Source: Stenotrophomonas maltophilia | GTDB lineage: Bacteria; Pseudomonadota; Gammaproteobacteria; Xanthomonadales; Xanthomonadaceae | DNA: 64,000 nt | Assembly: GCF_002799245.1 (NCBI RefSeq) | Contig: NZ_NEQV01000001.1 | Span: 985,000 to 1,048,999, forward strand | Direction: 5' to 3' | Shown: piece by piece, positions 15,355 through 25,200 of the stretch | How the letters are laid out: every line of letters starts with the position of its first letter | How positions within the stretch are numbered: position 1 is the stretch's first letter | The notes under the pieces: model-generated | Seen by the model: the letters and a program-made list of their open reading frames with translations, nothing else | The model's database searches: none | What the model was told of the DNA's origin: nothing | Program-made: the position numbers and the translations under genes

Positions 15355-17076
15355 TCAGCTTTCCTCGGTCACGCGCAGCACTTCCTCGATGGTGGTCTGT
15401 CCGCTCAACGCCTTGGACAGGCCATCTTCGTACATGGTGCGCATGCCGGCTTCGCGGGCGATGCGCTCGATCTCGCCCATGCCATCGCGACGCATCACCG
15501 CACGCCGCAGCGCATCGTTCATCACCAGGAATTCCATGATGGTGGTGCGCCCCAGGTAGCCGGTCGGCGCCAGCGCCGAGGGCTTCGGGCGGTACAGGTG
15601 GATCGGCCCTTCCGGCTGCAGGCGGCGCAGCTCGAACCGCTCGATCTCTTCCGGCGAGGCTTCGTAGCGCTCGGCATGGGTCGGCTCCAGCCGGCGTACC
15701 AGGCGCTGGGCCAGGATGCCGTTGATGGTGGAGGTGAGCAGGTAGTCTTCCACGCCCATGTCGAGCAACCGGGTGATGCCACCGGCTGCATTGTTGGTGT
15801 GCAGGGTGGACAGCACCAGGTGGCCGGTCAGCGCCGACTGGATGGCGATGCGCGCGGTTTCCAGGTCGCGCATTTCGCCGATCATGATGATGTCCGGATC
15901 CTGGCGGACGATGCTGCGCAGCGCGTTGGCGAAGTCCAGGCCGATCTGTGGCTTGGCCTGGATCTGGTTGATGCCCTCGATCTGGTATTCGACCGGGTCC
16001 TCGACCGTGATGATCTTGACGTCGGCGGTGTTGAGCTGGCTCAGCGCGGTGTACAGCGTGGTGGTCTTGCCCGAGCCGGTCGGACCGGTGACCAGCAGGA
16101 TGCCATGCGGCTGTTCCAGCACTTTGCGGAACTGCGGCAGGAAGGCGTCGGTGAAGCCGAGCCGGTGGAAATCGAACACCACCGTTTCGCGGTCCAGCAG
16201 GCGCATCACCACGCTTTCGCCATGTGCGGTCGGCACGGTGCTCACGCGCAGGTCCAGCTCCTTGCCCTGCACGCGCAGCATGATGCGGCCGTCCTGCGGC
16301 AGGCGGCGCTCGGCGATGTTGAGCCGGGCCATGATCTTGATGCGGCTGATCACCGCTGCGGTGAGGTTGGCCGGCGGGCTTTCGCCCTCCACCAGCACGC
16401 CATCGACGCGGTAGCGGACCTTCAACCGGCTCTCGAACGGTTCAACATGGATATCCGAAGCACGCAGCTCCACCGCACGCTGGATCACCAGGTTGACCAG
16501 GCGGATCACCGGCGCTTCCGAAGCCAGGTCACGCAGGTGCTCGATATCGTCGACCGCACCACCCTCGCCATCCGCGGTTTCCACGATCGCGCCCATCGCG
16601 CTGCGGCCCTGGCCGAACCAGCGCTCGACCAGGTCATCGATCTCCGCGCGCATGCCCAGCACCGGTGTCACCGGAACCCCCAGCGCCAACTGCACAGCCT
16701 GCTGTGGATAGGCGTCATGGGCATCGGCCAGCCACAGCCGCACCCCGTGTTCATTCAACTCCAGCGGGCACACATGGAACTGTTTCAGGAAGCGCAGCGA
16801 CAGCGGCAGTCCCTCGGCCAGCGCCTGCGGCGGGGCTTCAGGTACCTGCCGGCCCTCCAGCAGCGGCAGGCCCAGCACCTCGGCGCTGGCCTGCGCCTGG
16901 TCGCGTTCAGACACCAGGCCCAGGCGCACCAGCAGGCCCAGCAGGCTGCCACCGGCCTCGGCATGCAAGGGCCGCGCGCGTGCCAGGTCTCCTTCCTTGA
17001 GCCGGCCGCGCGCCAGCAGCGCATCCAGGATGCGGCCTTCGGCGTCGTCGGTAACGGTTGCAGCGAGCGCGTTCAC
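15355..17076 (-). CDS. xpsE: Type II secretion ATPase XpsE (GspE)
   Basis: Cytoplasmic hexameric ATPase that powers pseudopilus assembly. The 573-residue product starts at GTG 17076, with AGGAG upstream. It has an N-terminal XpsL-binding region, Walker A G-P-T-G-S-G-K-T (331-338), an Asp box T-V-E-D-P-V-E (358-364), Walker B D-I-I-M-I-G-E (395-401) and a His box L-S-T-L-H-T-N (422-428). The C-terminal region after residue 460, which in most GspE proteins holds a zinc-binding tetracysteine motif, has no cysteine. It is first in the operon; a 136-base gap to the protease gene should hold the promoter. Confidence 0.97.
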   Translation of the reverse strand: MNALAATVTDDAEGRILDALLARGRLKEGDLARARPLHAEAGGSLLGLLVRLGLVSERDQAQASAEVLGLPLLEGRQVPEAPPQALAEGLPLSLRFLKQFHVCPLELNEHGVRLWLADAHDAYPQQAVQLALGVPVTPVLGMRAEIDDLVERWFGQGRSAMGAIVETADGEGGAVDDIEHLRDLASEAPVIRLVNLVIQRAVELRASDIHVEPFESRLKVRYRVDGVLVEGESPPANLTAAVISRIKIMARLNIAERRLPQDGRIMLRVQGKELDLRVSTVPTAHGESVVMRLLDRETVVFDFHRLGFTDAFLPQFRKVLEQPHGILLVTGPTGSGKTTTLYTALSQLNTADVKIITVEDPVEYQIEGINQIQAKPQIGLDFANALRSIVRQDPDIIMIGEMRDLETARIAIQSALTGHLVLSTLHTNNAAGGITRLLDMGVEDYLLTSTINGILAQRLVRRLEPTHAERYEASPEEIERFELRRLQPEGPIHLYRPKPSALAPTGYLGRTTIMEFLVMNDALRRAVMRRDGMGEIERIAREAGMRTMYEDGLSKALSGQTTIEEVLRVTEES

Positions 17077-17148
17077 GTGACTCTCCTGTCAATCGGCCCG
17101 ACTTTAGCAGTTAAGCCGTGTTCTCCGCCGCCTCGCGGCCACCTTTCG

Positions 17149-17186
17149 TAAAAAGACGAAGCCCGTCACACAGGATGACGGGCTTC
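17149..17186 (-). terminator. Rho-independent terminator of the serine protease gene
   Basis: Arms 17158-17168 and 17176-17186 (GAAGCCCGTCA and its complement) form an 11-bp stem with a seven-base loop. On the minus strand it is followed by a TCTTTTT run. It lies just after the protease stop codon and upstream of xpsE. Confidence 0.85.
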
Positions 17187-17212
17187 GGCCATTCAACTAC
17201 GACACGAGGGGC

Positions 17213-19066
17213 TTACTGCGTGGCGAGAATGCTCACACCGTTGTAAGCCGCTTCACCCACCACCTTGATGTAGTAGGTGCCCGCGGTCGGTGCCGTCACC
17301 CGCACCGTTTCCGAGGTGCCCGGACGCGTCGAGCGCGCGTCGTTGTCGGTGGCGCTCGGCTCACGGCCCTTGGCCAGATAGACCGAGACGTTGCCGGTGC
17401 CACCGTAGGTGATCACGCTGAGCTGCTTGCCGGCGACGGCTTCGAAGCTGTACAGCGTGCTGCTGCCGGCGGCGCCGTTCAGGCCACCGATGGCGGCCTT
17501 GTTGGTCAGCGGCGTGGCCACCGGCCCGCAGTTCTCGGTGCAGGGCTCTTCCAGTGCCTTGGCCAGCGCGGCCTTGGCATCGACGATGCCGGTGCCGATC
17601 GGAGTGGCGGCCGGGATCGCGACCGGGAACGGGCGCGCGGTTTCCTTCAGCAGGGTACGCATCGCGGCCGGGGTCAGCGGATCCTTGCCCTTGGCAATCA
17701 GCGCGCTCTGCACCAGTGCAGCGACGGCGGCGACGTGCGGCGACGCCATCGAGGTGCCGCCCAGGCCCATGTAGCTGGGCGTACCCGATTCCGGCGTGGT
17801 GGCGGCGTTGGAGCCGGTCTGCCAGATGTAGCCGCCCGGGTTGCCGTCGACGCTGCCGCCACCGCCCGGACCTGACAGGTCCACGCGGGTGCCGTAGTTG
17901 GAGTAGTAGGTGATGCCGCCGGTGATGCGGGTGGCACCCACGGTCACCACGCCTTCGCAGCTGGCCGGACGGTACTTGGAGGCGTTGTCGGTTTCATTGC
18001 CGGCCGCCACCACCACCGTGGTGCCACGCGAGATCGCGCCGTTGATCGCGTCTTGGTAGGTGCTGCCACAGGCACCGCTGCCGCCCAGGCTCATGTTGAT
18101 GATTTCGGCCGGGTTGGTGTTGGCCGGGATGCCGGTCACGGTGCCACCGGATGCCCAGATCACCGCGTCGGCGATGTCGGAGAGATAGCCACCGCACTTG
18201 CCCAGCACGCGCACCGGCAGCACCTTGGCCTTGTGCGCGACACCGGCCATGCCGACGCCGTTGTTGGTCTGCTCGGCGACAGTGCCGGCCACGTGGGTGC
18301 CGTGCCAGGAGCTGTCCTCGGCCACCGAGCCGGTGTAGCACTCGTTGTCGTTCTCGACCCAGTCACCGTAGTCCTGTGCACCCGGCACGCGATCATTGGT
18401 CGGGCGCCGCGAGGTCTCCGCATCGCTGATGAAGTCGTAGCCTTCCAGCAGGTTGCCGACCAGGTCGGGGTGCTGCGGCAGGATGCCGGTGTCGATCACC
18501 GCCACCACGATGCCCTCGCCCTTGGAGACATCCCACGCCGACGGGGCGTTGATGCCGCCGGTGGCGTTGTAGTAGTGCCACTGGTACTGCTGGTACAGCG
18601 GGTCGTTGGGCACCAGCGCGGGCTGCACGTCACCGGCGCGCAGCTCGGTGCGGCGCAGCTTCACGTCCGCCTCGGCGTACTGCACCGCCGGGTCGGCCTG
18701 CAGCTCCTTCAGCACGCGCTGCAGTTCGGCAGGCGCCAGGCGGCCCTGCAGGCGGATCAGGTCGGCACCGACGCCCAGCCTGCGCACGACCTGCGGGCCG
18801 AGCGTGCTGGCGCGGGTGGTGCCACCGGACAGGCTGGCGCGGGTCAGCGCAGACTGCACGGTGGACAGCTTGGCCGAACGGTCGCTCGCCGCAGCGGTGC
18901 CGGTACGGTACTTGACGATGATGCGCTGTGCGCCCGGCTCGGCGGTGCTGGCCTGGCGCACCGGCTCACGGGTCGGCAACCCGGCGGCGTGGACGGCACC
19001 GACCGCGGTCATCGACAGCACGGCGGCGGCAAGCACATTGATGCGAAGGTTCTGCTTCTTGATCAC
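17213..19066 (-). CDS. Secreted S8 subtilisin-like serine protease with PPC domain (StmPr1-like)
   Basis: Extracellular protease expected to leave through the adjacent Xps system. The 617-residue precursor starts at GTG 19066, with AGAGGA eight bases upstream. A signal peptide ends near VHA (residue 27); an inhibitor-type propeptide spans about 45-150. The catalytic triad is Asp192 (A-V-I-D-T-G), His255 (W-H-G-T-H-V-A-G) and Ser439 (G-T-S-M-A-S-P-H), with oxyanion Asn357. Cys pairs surround the active domain. Residues about 535-617 form a pre-peptidase C-terminal (PPC) domain, usually removed on maturation. Architecture and position beside xps match StmPr1, the major S. maltophilia exoprotease, though I cannot verify orthology. 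Confidence 0.94.
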   Translation of the reverse strand: MIKKQNLRINVLAAAVLSMTAVGAVHAAGLPTREPVRQASTAEPGAQRIIVKYRTGTAAASDRSAKLSTVQSALTRASLSGGTTRASTLGPQVVRRLGVGADLIRLQGRLAPAELQRVLKELQADPAVQYAEADVKLRRTELRAGDVQPALVPNDPLYQQYQWHYYNATGGINAPSAWDVSKGEGIVVAVIDTGILPQHPDLVGNLLEGYDFISDAETSRRPTNDRVPGAQDYGDWVENDNECYTGSVAEDSSWHGTHVAGTVAEQTNNGVGMAGVAHKAKVLPVRVLGKCGGYLSDIADAVIWASGGTVTGIPANTNPAEIINMSLGGSGACGSTYQDAINGAISRGTTVVVAAGNETDNASKYRPASCEGVVTVGATRITGGITYYSNYGTRVDLSGPGGGGSVDGNPGGYIWQTGSNAATTPESGTPSYMGLGGTSMASPHVAAVAALVQSALIAKGKDPLTPAAMRTLLKETARPFPVAIPAATPIGTGIVDAKAALAKALEEPCTENCGPVATPLTNKAAIGGLNGAAGSSTLYSFEAVAGKQLSVITYGGTGNVSVYLAKGREPSATDNDARSTRPGTSETVRVTAPTAGTYYIKVVGEAAYNGVSILATQ

Positions 19067-19186
19067 GTCGAATTCCTCTTCTGGGTCATGGATCGAACCA
19101 ACACTGCGGCCATCATTCCTTGACGACTCCCGGCCGGCCCAGCCGGGATTGCCGTGACCTCCCCCCAGGCCCTCATTGCAGGTGCG

Positions 19187-19212
19187 GCGCCGGCGTGGGT
19201 GGCCGCCGGCGC
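19187..19212 (-). terminator. Stem-loop after the autotransporter gene
   Basis: Arms 19187-19194 and 19205-19212 (GCGCCGGC and GCCGGCGC) form an 8-bp GC stem just downstream of the adhesin stop. No T-run follows, so it may act with Rho or only stabilise the transcript end. Confidence 0.4.
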
Positions 19213-19223
19213 AATGGAGTGGC

Positions 19224-22200
19224 TTACCAGCCGAAGCCGGCACCGACGCCGACCGAACTGTCGTCGCTGCTGAAGGCACCGCCGAAGGTGACCGTGGCGC
19301 GATCGCTGATCGCACGCTGGTAACCCAGCGACAGCGCCGATTCGCCGCCCTGGAAACCGATGCCGACGCCGACCCGGTTCTGGGTGCGGATGCCGGCGGC
19401 ACTGGTGGCCATGTTGAGCATCGCCGCGCTCATCGCGCCCTGGCGGTCGATGCGGCGATCCATGTGGCGCAGGCGTCCATCGATCTCGCCCTTGAACACA
19501 TCGAAGCTGTCGGCGACGGCCTTGACGCGGCTGTCGGTATAGCTGTTCGCCGTCGCCATGCCACGGTCCAGCTGGCCCTTGTTGACGGCGTCGGTAGCGG
19601 TGGTGCCGGCGGCGACGTTGGTGACCTGGCGCTCGTTGCCTTCGCTGCCCACCGACACCGTATTGGCACGATCGGCAACCGAGCCCTGGCCCAGCGCCAC
19701 GGCATTCGCTGCTGTGGCAGTCGCGCCCTGGCCGATGGCCGTGGACGAAGCGCCGCTGGCCACGGCACCGTCGCCCATGGCAACGGCGTTGATGCCCGTC
19801 GCCGGGGTGCCGACCGGAATGCCCGCCCCTGCCGCAGCGACCGTCGGCGTGCCCTGCACGCGTGCGTTGCCCGCAGTTGCCGCGGCCGGTGCGGCATCGG
19901 CAGCTGCGGTTGCGTCGGCAAGGCTGGCCGAGGTGTCATCCAGCGATGCACTCATCGCGCGCAGGCTGGACGTGCCGGCACGCGTTCCACCGGCACTGCG
20001 GCGGTCGATCTCGCTGACCTTGCGGTCCAGCGCGCCCAGCGCATCTCCAACGTTGCTGTACGTCGCGCCCTGGATCACGTAGTTCGGCGCCACGAACACA
20101 CCCTGCATGCCGACGCTGGCGCCACCGCCGAGGAAGCTGGCGGCATCACTGAGCGACTGGAACAGCTGCCCGCCATTGATCGCCTGGCGACTGCCGGCGG
20201 CGATGCTGCCCGCACCGACGTTGTCGATGGTGGTGCCCTGGAAACCGGACAGGGTCAGGCGATCACGGCTGGCGTCGTCATAGCCGACCGCGCTGGCCGC
20301 CGTGGTCTCGACCGTAGCGATGCGCGAGTCGAAATCACCGACGCGGGTTTCCACCGCGCCCACCCGCTGGTTGGTGACATTGAGCTGGGAGCCGGTGACC
20401 GCATCGGTGCTGCCGGCGCCGATGCGGCCGTCGGCGACATTGACGATCCGCCGCGTTGCCGGGCCATCGGTGCCATTGCCACCGCCCACCGACACCACGT
20501 TGGCATCCAACGCGCGCGAGCCCGCACCCAGCGCTACCGAATTCGCACCGGACGCACCGGCGCTGGTACCCAGTGCAAGTGCACCATTGCCGATGGCCAT
20601 CGCGTTGGCACCCAGCGCATTGCTGCGTGCGCCGCTGGCGGAGGCAGCCGAACCGATCGCGCTGGCGTCACTGCCGCTGGCACTGGCGGTGCCCGCGCCG
20701 GTGGCCTTGACGTAACGCGCCGTGCCGTCGGCGGTCGCCGCGACCGCATCAAGCTGTCCACGATTGACCGCATCGGTGCGCTCGGTACCAGCAGCGACAC
20801 GGGTGATCTGACGATCACTGCTGGCACTGCCGACCGACACGGTATTGGCACGATCGGCCACCGAGCCTGCGCCCAGTGCGATGCTGCCGGCCGCCGAAGC
20901 ATTGGCACTGACACCCACCGCGGTGGCATTCGCTCCAGTGGCCTTGCTGCCGTAGCCCACCGCAGTACCCAGGCGACCACTGGCTTCGGCGTAGCTGCCC
21001 AGCGCCGAGGCGCCATCGGCCGAGGCGTTGGCGCGGAAGCCGCTTGCCTGCGACTGCGTACCGCTGGCCGTGGCCTGTGCACCACTGGCGGTGCTGTAGG
21101 CGCCCTTGGCCTGGGCACCGGCGCCGCTGGCGCTGGCACCGAGTTCGCTGGCGCTGGCACCGCTGCCCACCGCCACGCTGTCGACACCACTGGCCTGTGC
21201 GTTGTTGCCCAGTGCCGCCGCGTTGTTGCCGGTGGCCAGGGCATCGACGCCGACCGCGGTGGCGTTGACGGCCATGGCGTTGGCGCCGCTGCCCAGCGCG
21301 GTGGCGCCGTTGCCGATGGCGTTGGCCGCGTTGCCGGCAGCCAGTGCGTTGTCACCGTCCACCAGGGCACCCGCCTCGCCATCGGCATTGCCGCTGGCCT
21401 GGAACTGCCGGCTGGTCTTGTCGGCGACGCTGGCTACCGCATCCAGCTGGCCCTTGTTCACCGCATCAGTGGCCTCGCTGCCGGCTGCGACATGGGTCAC
21501 CTGGCGTTCGCCACCGGCCTTGCCGACGGCCACGGTGTTGTCACGGTCGGCCTTGGAGCCGGCACCGAGGGCGACGCTGTTGCTGCCGTTGGCGGTGGCA
21601 TTGGCGCCCAGTGCGGTGGCGCTGCCGCCGGCCGCCCACGAATTCCAGCCGATCGCGGTCGCGTAGTCTTCGGTCGCCCATGCACCGGCACCGAATGCCG
21701 CGGCACCGGTGCCGCTGGCACGCGAAGGGATCAGGCCGAAGAAGGTGCTGCCACCGATGGCCACGCTCTCCTCGCCACTGGCCTCGCTGGACTGACCCAC
21801 TGCCACGGCACCGGCACCGGCTGCAGCGGCACCGAAGCCCACTGCGGTGGTGTTGGCGCCACTGGCCGCCGAGCCGTAGCCGAGGGCGGTACCGAGGCGG
21901 CCGCTGGCTTCGGCATAGCCACCTACGGCGGTGGTGCCATCGGCCGAGGCGGCACTGCGGAAGCCGCTGGCCAGTGCCTGCGTACCGCTGGCGTTGGACT
22001 CGGTACCGGTTGCGGTGCTGTACGCACCGCTGGCCTGCGCACGCGCACCCACCGCGCTGGCGCCAAGCTCGCTGGCGCTGGCGCCGCTACCAAGCGCCAG
22101 GCTGTCTTCGCCGGTGGCCTGTGCGGTACTGCCCAGTGCTGCAGCATTGTTGCCGGTGGCCAGCGCATCGATGCCGACCGCCGTGGCGTTGGCCGCCAGT

Positions 22201-25200
22201 GCATTGGCGCCGCTACCGAGTGCGGTGGCACCGTTGCCGATGGCATTGGCCGCATCACCGGCTGCCAGCGCGTTGTCGCCCTCGACCAGCGCGCCGGTTT
22301 CACCATCGGCGTTGCCACTGGCCTGGAACTGCCTGCTGGTCTTCGCCGCAGCTGCGGCAACCGCATCGAGCTGGTTTCTGTTGACTGCGTCGGTGCCCTG
22401 CGTGCCATCGGCCACGTTGGTGATCTGGCGGGTGTTGCCGCCACCGCCTACCGACACGGTGTTGTCACGGTCCGCGATCGAATCGGCACCCAGCGCCACG
22501 CTGTTGGCAGCGCGCGATTCAGCGGCGTTGCCCAGCGCGGTGCTGTTGATGCCACCGGACCATGCGCCGCCACCGACGGCGGTGGAGTAGTTGCCCGACG
22601 CTTCGGTGGCCAGCACGCCGAACAGCGAACCGCCGACGGCAACGCTGTTGGTGCCGGTGGCCAGGCTGCCCTGGCCGGTAGCCGTGCTGTAGGCACCGGA
22701 GGCTTCCGAATCACCACCCAGCGCCACGCTGTTGGAACCGGAGGCATTGGCGAAATTGCCGAAGGCGGTGGCGTTGAACGCCGAAGCCTGCGCATAGCCA
22801 CCGATGGCGGTGCTGTAACCGCCCGTCGCTTCGGCACCGATGCCGAATGCTGCCGACGCGGTGCCACTGGCGACGCTTTCGCTGCCGACCGCGGTGGAGC
22901 CGCTGCCACTGGCATTGCTGAAGTAACCCACCGCCACGGCCTCCTCGCCGGAGGCATCGGACAGTGCACCGCTGGCGGTACTGCCGGCGCCACTGGCGAT
23001 GCTGGCTGCGCCGAACGCCGCGCTCTGCTCGCCGCTGGCCTCGCTTTCCGCACCCTGCGCGGTGGCGTATTCACCGGTAGCCTGCGCGTTGGCACCGACC
23101 GCGCTGGCGTTGGCGGCGCTGGCCAGGGCGTTGAAGCCCAGCGCCTGCGCATTGCTGGCCAGAGCGTTGGCGCCACTGCCGAGTGCGGTGGCACCGTTGC
23201 CGATGGCGTTGGCCGCATCACCAGCGGCCAGCGCGTTGTCACCGTCGACCAGTGCACCGGCCACATCATCACCGTTGCCGCTGGCCTGGAAGAAGCGGCT
23301 GGTGGTGGCTGCTGCGCCCGCCACGGCATCCAGCTGCGCCTTGTTCACTGCATCGGTTGCCTGGGTACCGGCAGCGACGTTGGTTACCTGGCGCTCGTTG
23401 CCGGTGCTGCCGACCGAAACGCTGCGGGCGCGGTTGGCGACTGAGCCGGCACCCAGTGCGACGGCGTTGTTGGCGCTGGCGTTGCTGCCGGCACCGAGGG
23501 CGATCGCGCTTTCACCACCGGCCACCGTGTTGGTGCCGATGGCGATGCTGTTGAGGCTGTTGCCCAGCGCCTGGAAGCCCAGCGCCACGCTGTTGTCGCC
23601 ATAGCCGAAGGCACCACGGCCGACCGCAGTGGAGCTGGCGCCATTGGCCCAGCTGTTGTAGCCGATGGAGGTCGCGCCACTTCCGCTGGCCCACGCGGCA
23701 TTGCCGAATGCCGAAGCGTTGGTGGCCGTCGCCCAGGCACCGGAACCGAAGGCGCTGGCGCCGCTGGCCGTAGCCCAGCTGTAGCCGCCCACGGCGGTGC
23801 TGTCGTCACTGCTGGCGAAGGCGCTGTCGCCGACCGCGACCGCGTAGCCGCCGGTCGCACGCGACTTGCCGCCGGCCGCGAAGCTGTTGTCTCCGCTGGC
23901 CTTGGCGGCATTGCCGAACGCGCTGCTGGCGGCACCGGTGGCCTGTGCACCGCTGCCGACCGCGGTAGCGTCGGCGACCGCGGTGGTCCCCACCTGCTGC
24001 GCCGTGCCGTCTGCACCGATGATCGGCTGGTTGTACTCGTCGTAGGCCTGGCCGAGGCCGCCAATGGCAACTCCGCCATTTCCGCTGGCGTTGCTGTTGC
24101 GGCCCACCGCCACGGCATCGTCACCGATGGCCGAAGCCGCTGCACCATGCGCAACCGCGCCGGCGCCGATCGCGTTGCTTGACGAACCGGCCGCCACCGC
24201 CCCTTCGCCCTCGGCCAACGCACCGGCATCACTGCCTTCTTCCGGCTGTGCCTGGAAGAAGCGCGCGGTGCTGTCGGCGGTGCTGGCCACGGCGTCCAGC
24301 TGCGCCTTGTTCACTGCGTCGGTGGCTTCACTGCCAGCGGCAACGCTGGTGATCTGCCGTTCGTTGCCGGCGCTGCCGACCGCCACGCTGTTGGCGCGGA
24401 CGGCTTCGGAGTTCGCGCCCAGTGCAACGCTGTTGGCACCGCGTGCGGTGGCGTAGTAGCCGACGGCGGTGCTCTGCGCGCCGCTGGCCCAGGTCTGCGC
24501 GCCGAACGCGCTGGCATTCTCGCCGGGGGCATAGGCGAAGTAGCCGACGGCGGTGGATTCCGCACCGGAGGCTTCGGTCAGGCTGCCGTTGGCCACCGCA
24601 CGATCACCGCTGGCGATGGCGCCGGCACCGACCGCAGTGGCCGCTTCACCACTGGCCTGGGTCTGCACGAAGAACCCCAGGCCCGGAATCAGGTCGGCCG
24701 GGCCACCGATGGCCACGCTGCTGGTACCGGTGGCGTTGCTCTGCGTACCCAGCGCAGTGGAGTAGTCACCGATGGCGTTGGCGACCGCACCGAACGCGGA
24801 CGATTGCGCGCCGGCCGCATATGCGCCGACGCCATAGGCCGACGCCGCGAAACCTCCGGCATCGGCACTCGCGCCCACCGCGGTACCGCCGACGCCGGCA
24901 CTGGTGGCGCCGGTTTCCACCGGCACGCCGCCACTGGTGATCAGCGGGTTGCCATCCGCATCGACCGCGGCACCACCCACGGCAACGCTGCCTGGGCCAT
25001 TGGCCTGCGCGTTGTTGCCGAACGCTGCGCTGTTCTGGCCCGACGCCAACGCGTTGTTGCCGACCGCAGTGGCGTTCTGGGCAATGGCATTGGCACCGGC
25101 GCCCACGGCGGTCGCGCCGTTGCCGATCGCATTGGCCGCCTCGCCGGCCGCCAGTGCCTCGTCACCTTCGGCCAGTGCGCCGGCATCGCTGTTGCTGCTG

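Noticed and set aside
19176..23444. A 1422-codon open frame antisense to the adhesin gene
   Set aside because: It mirrors the repetitive Gly/Ala-rich codons of the adhesin, has no signal, domain or ribosome site, and its composition (Thr, Arg, Ala, Gly repeats) is that expected from the reverse complement.
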